Part shown: in pieces, positions 20,202 to 27,057 of the stretch | How positions within the stretch are numbered: position 1 is the first letter of the stretch | Layout: each line of letters starts with the position of its first letter | Notes under the pieces: model-generated | The model's input: the letters and a program-made list of their open reading frames with translations, nothing else | Databases searched by the model: none | Told to the model about the DNA's origin: nothing | Translations under genes and position numbers: made by a program | Origin: a virus | Length of the DNA stretch: 27,137 nucleotides | Virus record (IMG/VR): IMGVR_UViG_3300010413_000161 | Coordinates: 1-27,137 of that record | Strand: one strand, 5' to 3'

Positions 20202-22653
20202 GTATTGCAAGAACTGTAGGCTATCAAAGACGGCCAGGAACCCCTGCCTCATAGGAGATGGGGACATGAACAAGGGGGTTGTGATTATAGGTGAAGCTCC
20301 TGGTGAGAGAGAAGATGACATACGAAAACCATTCGCAGGCCGGGCTGGCAAGATGTTGGATAAAATTATAGCAGCCATTGGATGGGAGCGAGAGGATTTC
20401 TATATTACCAACGCCTGTAAGTGTAGGCCCCCAGATAATGAGACACCCTCTATCCAAGAGATTCGGGCCTGCCGCGAGTATCTAATAGAAGAAATTGAGG
20501 AACTCAACCCCCGAATTGTAATATGTTTGGGGGCTGTCGCAGCTAAAAGCGTAGTTAATTCTAATCAAATGTCAGTTAAAACCGGCCGCAAAACGGAGAT
20601 CCGCTTTCAAGAATTTCCAGACCTACCAGTGTTCGTTACCTATCACACTAGCTACGCCTTACGTACTCCAGCAGCTGAACAAACAATTAGGGAAGATCTG
20701 GAAAGATTTCTAGGTATCAACAAGCCGCGTAAAAGGAAGGCAAGGTACGAGTTGATATTAGATCCCGGTCTTGCGGCTGACATTGCTAGCGATTTTCTAA
20801 AACATGGACGCGGCTCGTTAGACTTTGAGACTTCAGGACTAGATACCTACGACGCAGACTTCTTCATTGTATCTATGGCTTTATCTCGGAGGCCGGGCAG
20901 AGCTTATGCCTTCGATAAAAAGCTATGGCCCGCAGTTCTTGAGGCTATCAATAGGCCAGGGTTCACTGCCCGGATCCAGAATGCTAAGTATGAGCTCCAT
21001 TGTATGAGGGCCTATACCATTAGGTGGAGAGGCGGGCTAGAGGATAACCTGATTGAACTCCACCTTCTGAATGAGAACGAACCCAGCAAGGATCTCCATA
21101 CCCAAAAGAGGAAGCACACGGACCTGGGGGAACGGGAAGAAGAGATCGCCCCTTACAAGGGACAGATGCCATCCCTGCCTATCGAAGTTGTGGCCTCGTA
21201 TAACTGTGAGGATGTGGATGCTACCGAGAGGTTGCGGAAGATATACCGGCCTCAGATCAAGAAGCAAAAGCTGGAGCCACTCCTGGACCTCGAGCTTGCC
21301 TCGACCCGGATGCTGGTAGACGTGGAACAGAACGGGGTGAACCTTGACCGGGAACTCTTGGATCAGAACATAGAATTATTTGGAGCGGCCCTTGAAGCTA
21401 TTGAGTCCATGTTCCCCGGAATAAACCTCAACTCAGGTGACCAGCTGGCAGACTATCTGTACCGAGATCTCGGGATGCGGGTGTTGGAACGGACCCCAAA
21501 GAAGGACATCGGGTCGGTGAAGGCTGAGGTCTTGGACCAGCTGAAGGGAACGGTAAAGGGTTATAATCATAGGCAAAAGCTGGACTGGATCATATGCTAC
21601 AAGAAGATCCGTCACTTCAACTCTCACTTTCTGTCGGGCCTGGAGAGACATATCAAGCAGGACGGACTCTTGCACCCAAGGTATAACCTGATCAAGCATG
21701 AGGATCCAGAGAAGGGGAAAGAGGTCGGTACGGTTACGGGCCGCCTGTCCTGTACGGATCCGAACCTCCAACAGATTCCCAGAGATACTACCGAGCTGGA
21801 CGATGTCTTCAGGAAGGTTGCGGCCGAGTTCCCGGAGGTTGAGGCCCTGCTCCCAGAGTCCGGCGCTCCACAGATCAAGGAGATGTTTGTATCCAGGTGG
21901 AAGGGTGGATGTATAACCCAGGTGGACTATTCCCAGATCGAGCTAAGACTCATGGCCGAGTATTCTGGGGATCGGAATATGCTTCGGGACTTTGACTCGG
22001 GGGTTGATATCCATGACGCCGTCACAAAGAGAATGTATAAGGTTGCAAAGAATCTTTACGTTAGAAGATTTGGCGAGGACTTTGCTGCTGCCAGAAAGTT
22101 TACCAAGTCAGTCAACTTCGGTATCATATATCTTATATCTGCTTGGGCTCTGGGCGAGAGATTGGAGATCGGCACGAAGGCTGCAGAGAATGTTATCAGA
22201 GCATGGTTTAGTATTTACCCCGATGTAAGGAAGTGGATCCGACATAAGCAGGGAATGATATCCAGGACAAAGGAAAGCAAGAGCCTGATTGGTCGGATCC
22301 GTCGGCTGCCCGGCGCTGGTTTTGGGGATTCAACAGGGAGAGAACAACTCAGGCAGGGTGTTAACTCCCCCATCCAGGGGTTGGCCGCGGATCTGACCAA
22401 GATGGCCATGATAGAAACGAACTCAGTGATGGAACAAGAAGGAGCGCAGAGCTTGCTGATCGGAAACGTACACGATGCCTCGCTGTTTGACACGTACCCG
22501 GGTGAAGAGAAATACCTGGCCCAGTCCGTGCGGAGGATCTATGTCAAGCCGGCCCTACTAGATAATCTCTTTGGGGTGAGGTTTCGTGTACCAATTGAGG
22601 TTGATATTTTACAGAATCCCAGCTGGTCGAAAGGAGGTGGAAAAAAGTTGTAG
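20173..22653 (+). CDS. Uracil-DNA glycosylase / DNA polymerase I fusion, 826 aa
   Basis: Three modules. Residues 1-180 are a family 4 (Fe-S) uracil-DNA glycosylase: C12 and C15, GEAPGERED (40-48), PFAGRAGKML, KCRPP (C84), C100 and TYHTSYALR (His158), enough for the 4Fe-4S cluster and active site. Residues 190-370 are a 3'-5' exonuclease: DFE (217-219), NAKYE (270-274, Glu where Asp is usual) and YNCED (343-347). Residues 390-826 are a family A polymerase: motif A DYSQIELR (585-592), O-helix Arg641/Lys645/Phe649/Tyr653 in RKFTKSVNFGIIY, motif C VHDA (766-769, Ala instead of the usual Glu). The 5'-nuclease domain is absent. It can thus polymerise, proofread and excise uracil. SPO1-type polymerases also carry an N-terminal UDG-like domain. 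Confidence 0.9.
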   Translation: MDLWKNLRNRYCKNCRLSKTARNPCLIGDGDMNKGVVIIGEAPGEREDDIRKPFAGRAGKMLDKIIAAIGWEREDFYITNACKCRPPDNETPSIQEIRACREYLIEEIEELNPRIVICLGAVAAKSVVNSNQMSVKTGRKTEIRFQEFPDLPVFVTYHTSYALRTPAAEQTIREDLERFLGINKPRKRKARYELILDPGLAADIASDFLKHGRGSLDFETSGLDTYDADFFIVSMALSRRPGRAYAFDKKLWPAVLEAINRPGFTARIQNAKYELHCMRAYTIRWRGGLEDNLIELHLLNENEPSKDLHTQKRKHTDLGEREEEIAPYKGQMPSLPIEVVASYNCEDVDATERLRKIYRPQIKKQKLEPLLDLELASTRMLVDVEQNGVNLDRELLDQNIELFGAALEAIESMFPGINLNSGDQLADYLYRDLGMRVLERTPKKDIGSVKAEVLDQLKGTVKGYNHRQKLDWIICYKKIRHFNSHFLSGLERHIKQDGLLHPRYNLIKHEDPEKGKEVGTVTGRLSCTDPNLQQIPRDTTELDDVFRKVAAEFPEVEALLPESGAPQIKEMFVSRWKGGCITQVDYSQIELRLMAEYSGDRNMLRDFDSGVDIHDAVTKRMYKVAKNLYVRRFGEDFAAARKFTKSVNFGIIYLISAWALGERLEIGTKAAENVIRAWFSIYPDVRKWIRHKQGMISRTKESKSLIGRIRRLPGAGFGDSTGREQLRQGVNSPIQGLAADLTKMAMIETNSVMEQEGAQSLLIGNVHDASLFDTYPGEEKYLAQSVRRIYVKPALLDNLFGVRFRVPIEVDILQNPSWSKGGGKKL

Positions 22654-22679
22654 ACAAAGTGAAAAATTTGTAGTAAAAT
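22651..22679 (+). promoter_or_regulatory. Sigma70-type promoter for the SSB unit
   Basis: TAGACA (22651-22656, five of six to TTGACA), a 17-base spacer and TAAAAT (22674-22679, five of six to TATAAT). It begins at the polymerase stop codon and sits 62 bases before the SSB start, the best host-type promoter in the window. It allows the SSB and acidic protein to be made at higher level than the upstream genes. Confidence 0.65.
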
Positions 22680-22740
22680 GTATAGAAAGGAGGTGAGATT
22701 CAATCCCCCAGAACACACAACATCAGAAGGAGGAATGTTG

Positions 22741-23505
22741 ATGGCAAAGAAAGGATACCACCCGGCCAGTAAGACTTATGCAAAACAGCTGGCCGAGGAA
22801 TTAGGTGGAGGTGAATGGTGGGATCCAAAGGTAGGAGAAAAGGAACAGTTCAGAGTGTTCCCTGCCTGGGATGAGCGAGGAATCTGTATAATCCGCCGGA
22901 TCTTACACTATGGATTTGAAGTTGACGGCCGGCGCCGAGCATTCCCATGCCTAGAAGACAATGCCACCTGGCTTACCCCTGTCCCATGCCCAACCTGCTA
23001 TGTCGTGGCAAGGCTTTTGGAAGGGGATGAGGACGAAAGAAAGATTGGAAAAGACTTACAAGCTGGGGGGGCAAAGTTTGTTGTCAAAGGTGTCGACTGC
23101 AAGAAGAAACAGGTAGCCAAGTGGGCGGCCCCATTCTCATTTGGGAAATACTTTCTGGCCCTCTTGGAAGACAAAGACATCGATGACCCTACCCACCCAT
23201 TGAAGGGGTTCGACATTTACGTCGAGCGGTCCGGAAAAGGCCGGGGGACCAAGTACGATTATCGGATGCGCCCGAAATCTACGCCGATCCCCATCAAGAA
23301 GTGGGAGAAACACCTGGAGGATCTTACCAAAACCATGGAGGTACTGAGTCCAAAGAAAATGATCTCCCTGCTCGAGGACAACTATGGAAATGTTCTCGAC
23401 CTGGATGGTCTGTTAAAGGGATTCAAAGTCTCCAAGGAAAAAACAAAAACCGGGAAGGCCGGGAAGACGGCCAGACCAAAAAGGAAACGGAGGAAGAAGC
23501 GATGA
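22741..23505 (+). CDS. gp32-like single-stranded DNA-binding protein with basic tail, 254 aa
   Basis: I start at MAKKGYHPASKTYAKQLAEE, preceded by AAGGAGG; an in-frame ATG at 22678 lies on the promoter -10 and cannot be used from that promoter. The core has a metal site in T4 gp32 style: His in ILHYGF, then FPC, then CPTC (H-x13-C-x12-C-x2-C). An OB-like stretch 'KWAAPFSFGKYFLALLEDKD', 'GFDIYVERSGKGRGTKYDYRM' follows. The role is to coat ssDNA at the fork. Oddly, the C-terminus is very basic (GKAGKTARPKRKRRKKR), whereas SSBs normally end acidic. The acidic part seems to be supplied by the next, ATGA-coupled gene. Confidence 0.75.
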   Translation: MAKKGYHPASKTYAKQLAEELGGGEWWDPKVGEKEQFRVFPAWDERGICIIRRILHYGFEVDGRRRAFPCLEDNATWLTPVPCPTCYVVARLLEGDEDERKIGKDLQAGGAKFVVKGVDCKKKQVAKWAAPFSFGKYFLALLEDKDIDDPTHPLKGFDIYVERSGKGRGTKYDYRMRPKSTPIPIKKWEKHLEDLTKTMEVLSPKKMISLLEDNYGNVLDLDGLLKGFKVSKEKTKTGKAGKTARPKRKRRKKR

Positions 23506-24017
23506 CAATTGATTTCAATGAACTAAGTGTGCCGACCTTGATGGGAATCGTGGAGGATCTGGAGTTGGAAATTGACCCCTTTGAGTGTGAGGATGATGAT
23601 GACCTTACTAACAAAGTCATCGAGGCACTCGGAGGGAAAGCTGAGGGGGAAGAAGAAGAAGAGGAAGCCGGTGATCTTCCCACAGCAGAAGAGATCAATG
23701 CCATGAAGTCCAAGGAACTCCGTGAGTTGATCGAGGACCACGAGCTGGATCTCGAAGTCGACGACAAAGTCAAGGTCAAGAAGCTTCGCAAGTTGGTGAT
23801 CGAAGCCATCGAAGCCATGGGCGGCGAAGAAGAGGAAGAGGAAGAGGAAGAGGAAGCCGCCTACACCTTGGACCAGATCAATGAGATGAAGAAGAAACAG
23901 CTGCTCGCCCTCATCGAAGAAGAAGAACTGGAGATTGACGATGAGGACTGGGACAACGTGAAAGAACTCCGTCAGCTGGTCATCGAAGAACTTGATCTGG
24001 ATGAAGAGGACGACTAA
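23502..24017 (+). CDS. Acidic protein with three HeH/SAP-like helical repeats, 171 aa
   Basis: ATGA overlap with the SSB gene fixes the start (MTIDFNELSVPTLMGIVEDL). Three repeats of about 40-45 residues are visible at 4-44, 60-107 and 121-164, with the pattern 'IN.MK.K.L..LIE..EL.(I/L).....LR.LVIE.I', which resembles helix-extension-helix or SAP-type small nucleic-acid-binding domains. They are joined by Glu runs (up to ten in a row), and the end is DLDEEDD. The net charge is very negative. I infer that it pairs with the basic tail of the SSB, acting like a detached acidic SSB tail that recruits replication proteins. The repeat fold call is by eye. Confidence 0.7.
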   Translation: MTIDFNELSVPTLMGIVEDLELEIDPFECEDDDDLTNKVIEALGGKAEGEEEEEEAGDLPTAEEINAMKSKELRELIEDHELDLEVDDKVKVKKLRKLVIEAIEAMGGEEEEEEEEEEAAYTLDQINEMKKKQLLALIEEEELEIDDEDWDNVKELRQLVIEELDLDEEDD

Positions 24018-24023
24018 CCCATT

Positions 24024-24103
24024 GGCCCAGCCTCCGTCCCAAGGGTCTCACCTCCGATTCCCACCGGACAAGCCTACCAGCAGGGGGCTGGGCCTTCCTT
24101 TTT
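24024..24103 (+). terminator. Terminator with long loop after the SSB/acidic unit
   Basis: GGCCCAGCC (24024-24032) and GGCTGGGCC (24086-24094) form a perfect 9-bp stem, followed by TTCCTTTTT. The 53-base loop contains a small TCCG/CGGA hairpin. The next gene's ribosome site begins three bases after the T-run, so downstream genes need readthrough or antitermination. Confidence 0.6.
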
Positions 24104-24116
24104 AAAGGAGGATGTG

Positions 24117-25061
24117 ATGGCATATGACTCGGAATTAAGAGAAGGGAGATTCACCGGCTCCAAACTTGGATGCCCAAGAATGATGGCCTTAGCTTATCAA
24201 GGTGTTGAGGCAGTCATAAGTAAGAAACTTCAGGCCGCCTTTGATGAAGGACAGGAGCACGACGAAGTCATGAAGACGGAAGCCCAAGAGGAATGGGGAG
24301 ACAACTTTAAATCCCCAGAGCCGGCAATGGTGGTACTAAGCAGGGGGAACGTTAAGGCGGAAGTAATCATTACTCCGGATGGTCTCCTTCCAAAAGAGCT
24401 GGTAGAGTTCAAGAGCCTCTCATCTTATAATTACAACCTACTAAGAACCGAAGAAGATCTGAGGAATGGAAGTGACCTCTTCCGGAAATACTGGGACCAG
24501 GTACAATTCTACGCCGGGGCTTATGGAAAGAGAGTAATCAGATTCAGGGTACGGAACAAGACCAACAGAAAGACCAAGGACATCGTATTCAAAGCCAGGC
24601 TGAAAGAGTACAAGCGGATCGAAAAGAAGATCCTGGATGTAAAGGAGTTACTAGACAAGGGGCAGCTCCCACCTATGGGATGCCAGAACCCTAAGTGGTG
24701 TATGTATGGAACTTCCTGCAAACAGATCGGGATCGAAAAGTTCGAGAACGCCAAGACTAAACCCCTCACAAAACCCCTCAAATCGGCCCTAGAATTAGCC
24801 GCTGAATACTACTATGAGTTAGGACAGAGAATCAAAGAACTAACTTCAGAGAGGGCCGTGCACCGCCAGACTATCGCCGAAACCTTTGCGTCTCACGGCC
24901 AGCGAGAAATCCAGCTTGGGAAGTACCTAGCCAAATACGGAGTGAGATACAAGAATCTCAAGAACAAGGAGGACATCGAGAAACTTGTGGATGAAGGAAA
25001 GATCCGAGTCGAAGAGGTACCAGAGGACTACGTAACAGTGGAGGTGATAGATGAGCAGTAA
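24117..25061 (+). CDS. Cas4/RecB-like PD-(D/E)XK nuclease with probable Fe-S cluster, 314 aa
   Basis: AAAGGAGGATGTG precedes the ATG (MAYDSELREGRFTGSKLGCP). The nuclease core shows ITPDG (Asp88), 'LVEFKS' (Glu97, Lys99) and 'YWDQVQFYAGAYG' (Gln/Tyr motif IV), the layout of RecB-family exonucleases. Cysteines at 19 and at 189, 195 and 201 (GCQNPKWCMYGTSC) match the split 4Fe-4S cluster of Cas4 and AddB. The C-terminal 90 residues are helical, basic then acidic, and unassigned. No CRISPR array or other cas gene is present, so a role in end resection, recombination or host-DNA degradation is more likely than spacer capture. It lies next to dUTPase-like and RuvC-like genes. Confidence 0.8.
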   Translation: MAYDSELREGRFTGSKLGCPRMMALAYQGVEAVISKKLQAAFDEGQEHDEVMKTEAQEEWGDNFKSPEPAMVVLSRGNVKAEVIITPDGLLPKELVEFKSLSSYNYNLLRTEEDLRNGSDLFRKYWDQVQFYAGAYGKRVIRFRVRNKTNRKTKDIVFKARLKEYKRIEKKILDVKELLDKGQLPPMGCQNPKWCMYGTSCKQIGIEKFENAKTKPLTKPLKSALELAAEYYYELGQRIKELTSERAVHRQTIAETFASHGQREIQLGKYLAKYGVRYKNLKNKEDIEKLVDEGKIRVEEVPEDYVTVEVIDEQ

Positions 25062-25596
25062 GAAGAAGGGAAAGAAAAGGACTGGAGCCCTGTCTCCAAC
25101 AACGAGGATAAGAATATTTCCCGGGTATAACGTTTTCTGCCGTGACTGCGAAGCTTTTATTCCTTTTACTGAGGACGGAGAGCCGGTAAGAAATGACGAT
25201 GGGAAAATAGTAGGACGGTGTCATGGAGCCTGGCCCATGTGGACGTTTGGAGTTAATGAGATTACGAGAAGGATCTCTGGAGAATGGGCCTGGCCGGCGC
25301 TTCCTGAGGACGGGTTTTGTTGGCAGATAAAGATTTCAAACGTAGCAGTAGATCGGTTACGACAACGACAGGAGGCCATGGATGGTAAACATAAAGGAGA
25401 TGGAGGAAACGATGGATCAGATTCTGGAGGAGGACAGTCTATTCCGGATGATGGATCGCCAGAAGGAGCTGATGGAGAAGTACCACCAGATAGAAAAGGA
25501 GACTCAACCGTGTGTGGTACCGAGCCAGGTTCCAGTGAGCCTGAACAGCCGGGAGGGACAGCACCAGATAAAGCAGAGGATCCATTGGTGCATTGA
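25051..25596 (+). CDS. Zinc-binding protein with overprinted acidic tail, 181 aa
   Basis: GGAGGTGATAG-ATG start, overlapping the nuclease stop. The first 110 residues look genuine: MSSKKKGKKRTGALSPTTRI, then FCRDCEAF, GRCHGAWPM and GFCWQI, four cysteines for one zinc site, as in small phage zinc proteins ending '(D)GFCxQ'. From about residue 111 the product becomes Gly/Asp/Ser/Pro-rich, and these 70 codons lie on top of the dUTPase-like gene in another frame. Either the tail is a true disordered acidic extension, or the authentic protein was once shorter and its stop has been lost. Function unknown; DNA or RNA contact is plausible from the ribbon and basic N-terminus. Confidence 0.65.
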   Translation: MSSKKKGKKRTGALSPTTRIRIFPGYNVFCRDCEAFIPFTEDGEPVRNDDGKIVGRCHGAWPMWTFGVNEITRRISGEWAWPALPEDGFCWQIKISNVAVDRLRQRQEAMDGKHKGDGGNDGSDSGGGQSIPDDGSPEGADGEVPPDRKGDSTVCGTEPGSSEPEQPGGTAPDKAEDPLVH

Positions 25597-25810
25597 GGAA
25601 CTAGCCGAGGCCATGGGAACTTTAAAGAATCGGCCTTGGAAACAAACCATGATGGAGACTGACGAGGACCATTTCAAAGAAGAGATGGCCGATGCTTTAC
25701 ATTTCTTTCTGGAGGCTTGTATCTTGGCTGGGATCTCGGCGTTGGAACTTGCCAACCTTTACTTCCGCAAGTCAGAGGTAAACAGGTTCAGGCAAAGGAG
25801 TAATTACTAA
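25382..25810 (+). CDS. All-alpha NTP pyrophosphatase, dUTPase/dCTPase-like, 142 aa
   Basis: AGGAGG lies before the ATG; a second in-frame ATG ten codons later also has GGAGG. The helical core has the metal-binding acidic pairs 'IEELAEAM' (E-x2-E) and 'FKEEMADALHFF' (E-x2-D), plus 'NRPWKQ' between them and the end 'LYFRKSEVNRFRQRSNY', which matches the 'Y..KNEVNRFRQRSGY' end of type 2 dUTPases and T4 gp56-type dCTPase. It hydrolyses a dNTP to dNMP and pyrophosphate. dUTP or dCTP is the likely substrate, and dCTPase would fit with a dCMP-modifying enzyme. The choice cannot be made from sequence. The 5' part overlaps 215 bases of the zinc protein frame. Confidence 0.8.
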   Translation: MVNIKEMEETMDQILEEDSLFRMMDRQKELMEKYHQIEKETQPCVVPSQVPVSLNSREGQHQIKQRIHWCIEELAEAMGTLKNRPWKQTMMETDEDHFKEEMADALHFFLEACILAGISALELANLYFRKSEVNRFRQRSNY

Positions 25811-26322
25811 TGAACCTGGTGGCAATAGACGCTGGATGGAACGGCGCCGTGGCCTGGATGGTTAGACGTGAAGGGAAACGGACTATCATTCGAGCCCGGC
25901 GCTGTCCAGGAGATGTTCATGAAATGTACCGACTATTACGAAATCTTGTTGATCGGTATCGGGGAGAGTGGCGAGGAATTATTGAGGCAAACCACGCTTC
26001 TCCACAGTTCGGTGCTAGGGGCAACTTTGGGCTTGGCCTCAATATTGGGTCTTGGGAAGGTGCTTTCGCTGCCGTTGATATCCCGTGTGAAGTTATCAAC
26101 CCGCGGACCTGGCAAAAAATCACGTCGAATACCCGTAGCCGATCTAAGAAGGGAACTGCTGCGCGAAAAGAAAAGGCATGGCGATATGCCAGAACCATGT
26201 ATCCAGCCTTTCGGGGACGTCTTGGTGATACACCTCCCTCGAAGACGAACTGGAGACAAGGTATAGCCGATGCGCTCTGCATCTTAGAATATGCAAGGAG
26301 ATTCTATGGGCAAGAAGCTTGA
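25810..26322 (+). CDS. RuvC-like Holliday-junction resolvase, 170 aa
   Basis: TAATG overlap with the previous stop. The RNase H-fold acidic residues are in the right places: AIDAGWNGAVA (Asp7), GIIEANHASPQ (Glu59) and GIADALCILEYARR (Asp154), with 'INPRTWQKI' between them as in phage RuvC proteins. It cuts four-way and branched DNA to free replicating concatemers for packaging and to complete recombination. The basic stretch 'TRSRSKKGTAARKEKAWRYA' probably contacts DNA. Only three of the usual four acidic residues are obvious; the fourth may be one of the residues near 150. It works downstream of polymerase, SSB and nuclease. Confidence 0.85.
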   Translation: MNLVAIDAGWNGAVAWMVRREGKRTIIRARRCPGDVHEMYRLLRNLVDRYRGEWRGIIEANHASPQFGARGNFGLGLNIGSWEGAFAAVDIPCEVINPRTWQKITSNTRSRSKKGTAARKEKAWRYARTMYPAFRGRLGDTPPSKTNWRQGIADALCILEYARRFYGQEA

Positions 26323-26899
26323 TTCAATAAGGCTGTTGTCGGACCTTGGATTCAATACCCCAGAGTTCATAGTGGTCCATGACGAAGATTCATTGTACGT
26401 TTACGAGCAGATGGCGGTCAGCTGGCCCAGGGTATCAATCCGAACAGACACAAAAAATTCTAATCATCCTCTCGTCTTGGGTAAACTTCCCTTCTTCCCC
26501 AACATACTGGCAGCAGAGGCCATGGAAAAGCTGAAGGGCCTATTAAGTGAGGGGCTACTAGGTATAGTCCAGAAGGCCATAGACCCGAAGGACTCTGAGC
26601 TTGGTGGGAAGTATATGCGGGTGGCCAAGGATAGTACGGAGTTTGTAGAATACTTCCTGGGTCCAGGAACTATCCGTCAGATGGAAAGTGATGAGGTCAG
26701 GAGACATGCAGTTCACTGGCTGCACGGAAAGGTGGACTGGGAAACCGTTCCAAAAGGACACGGCGGGTATATCTATATATTCCAAAAGGTCCGAAGACAG
26801 GCCACCATTCTTAGGCCCCCATTCTGTCTGGAGTTTTCAAAGTATCCCTATCGAATCGGACGAATGAAAGAGCAGATAATCTTCTGGGAGGTGTGCTAG
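26306..26899 (+). CDS. Unassigned protein, possible ATP-grasp-like fold, 197 aa
   Basis: Start at MGKKLDSIRLLSDLGFNTPE (AAGGAGATTCT upstream), overlapping RuvC by 17 bases. Visible phrases are 'FNTPEFIVVHDEDSL', 'WPRVSIRTDTKNSNHP', 'LLGIVQKAIDPKDSELGGKYMR' and 'EFVEYFLGPGTIRQM'. A 'P.FIVV...SIRT......GI.Q..ID......G......E...GPGT.R' order recalls the N-terminal nucleotide-binding half of ATP-grasp or PEP-synthase-like enzymes and some phage proteins of that kind. I cannot place a full catalytic set, so this is a weak resemblance. It may modify a small molecule or nucleotide; function open. Confidence 0.6.
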   Translation: MGKKLDSIRLLSDLGFNTPEFIVVHDEDSLYVYEQMAVSWPRVSIRTDTKNSNHPLVLGKLPFFPNILAAEAMEKLKGLLSEGLLGIVQKAIDPKDSELGGKYMRVAKDSTEFVEYFLGPGTIRQMESDEVRRHAVHWLHGKVDWETVPKGHGGYIYIFQKVRRQATILRPPFCLEFSKYPYRIGRMKEQIIFWEVC

Positions 26900-27057
26900 T
26901 GTTTCCCAAGATAAGAATCAGAAAGGTAGTCAAGACCAGGCAGAAAGTGAAAAGGTTCCTTCCGCTGTCGGCCAAAAAAATGCCCCTGAGGAGCCGCCGG
27001 ATTAACTCCCCAGGGGCCGGCCGCAGTGGGAGGAGCGTGGAGGATGACTATTTCTGA
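26899..27057 (+). CDS. Doubtful small basic protein, 52 aa
   Basis: GTG start in a TAGTG overlap with GGGAGGTGTGCTA before it, a convincing ribosome site. The product MFPKIRIRKVVKTRQKVKRF continues basic and low-complexity ('LRSRRINSPGAGRSGRS'). Its DNA also contains a terminator for the opposite strand and the end of a minus-strand gene, so most of the frame may be accidental. Keep as tentative. Confidence 0.35.
   Translation: MFPKIRIRKVVKTRQKVKRFLPLSAKKMPLRSRRINSPGAGRSGRSVEDDYF
26974..27016 (-). terminator. Rho-independent terminator of the right-hand leftward gene
   Basis: On the minus strand CCCCTGGGGAG (27016-27006) pairs with CTCCTCAGGGG (26993-26983), 10 of 11 bp, with a 12-base loop, followed by CA and seven T (26980-26974). 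It comes 32 bases after the minus-strand stop and separates convergent transcription. Confidence 0.8.

Noticed and set aside
19836-20378. A 180-codon minus-strand frame opposite dCMP deaminase and the polymerase start.
   Set aside because: It is antisense to two genes with intact catalytic motifs and has no protein-like pattern of its own.
23824-23858. GAAGAG short tandem repeat as a regulatory or microsatellite element.
   Set aside because: It simply encodes the Glu run of the acidic protein, in frame.
24117-25061. CRISPR-associated locus, suggested by the Cas4-like nuclease.
   Set aside because: No repeat-spacer array and no other cas-like gene in the window; the context is phage replication.
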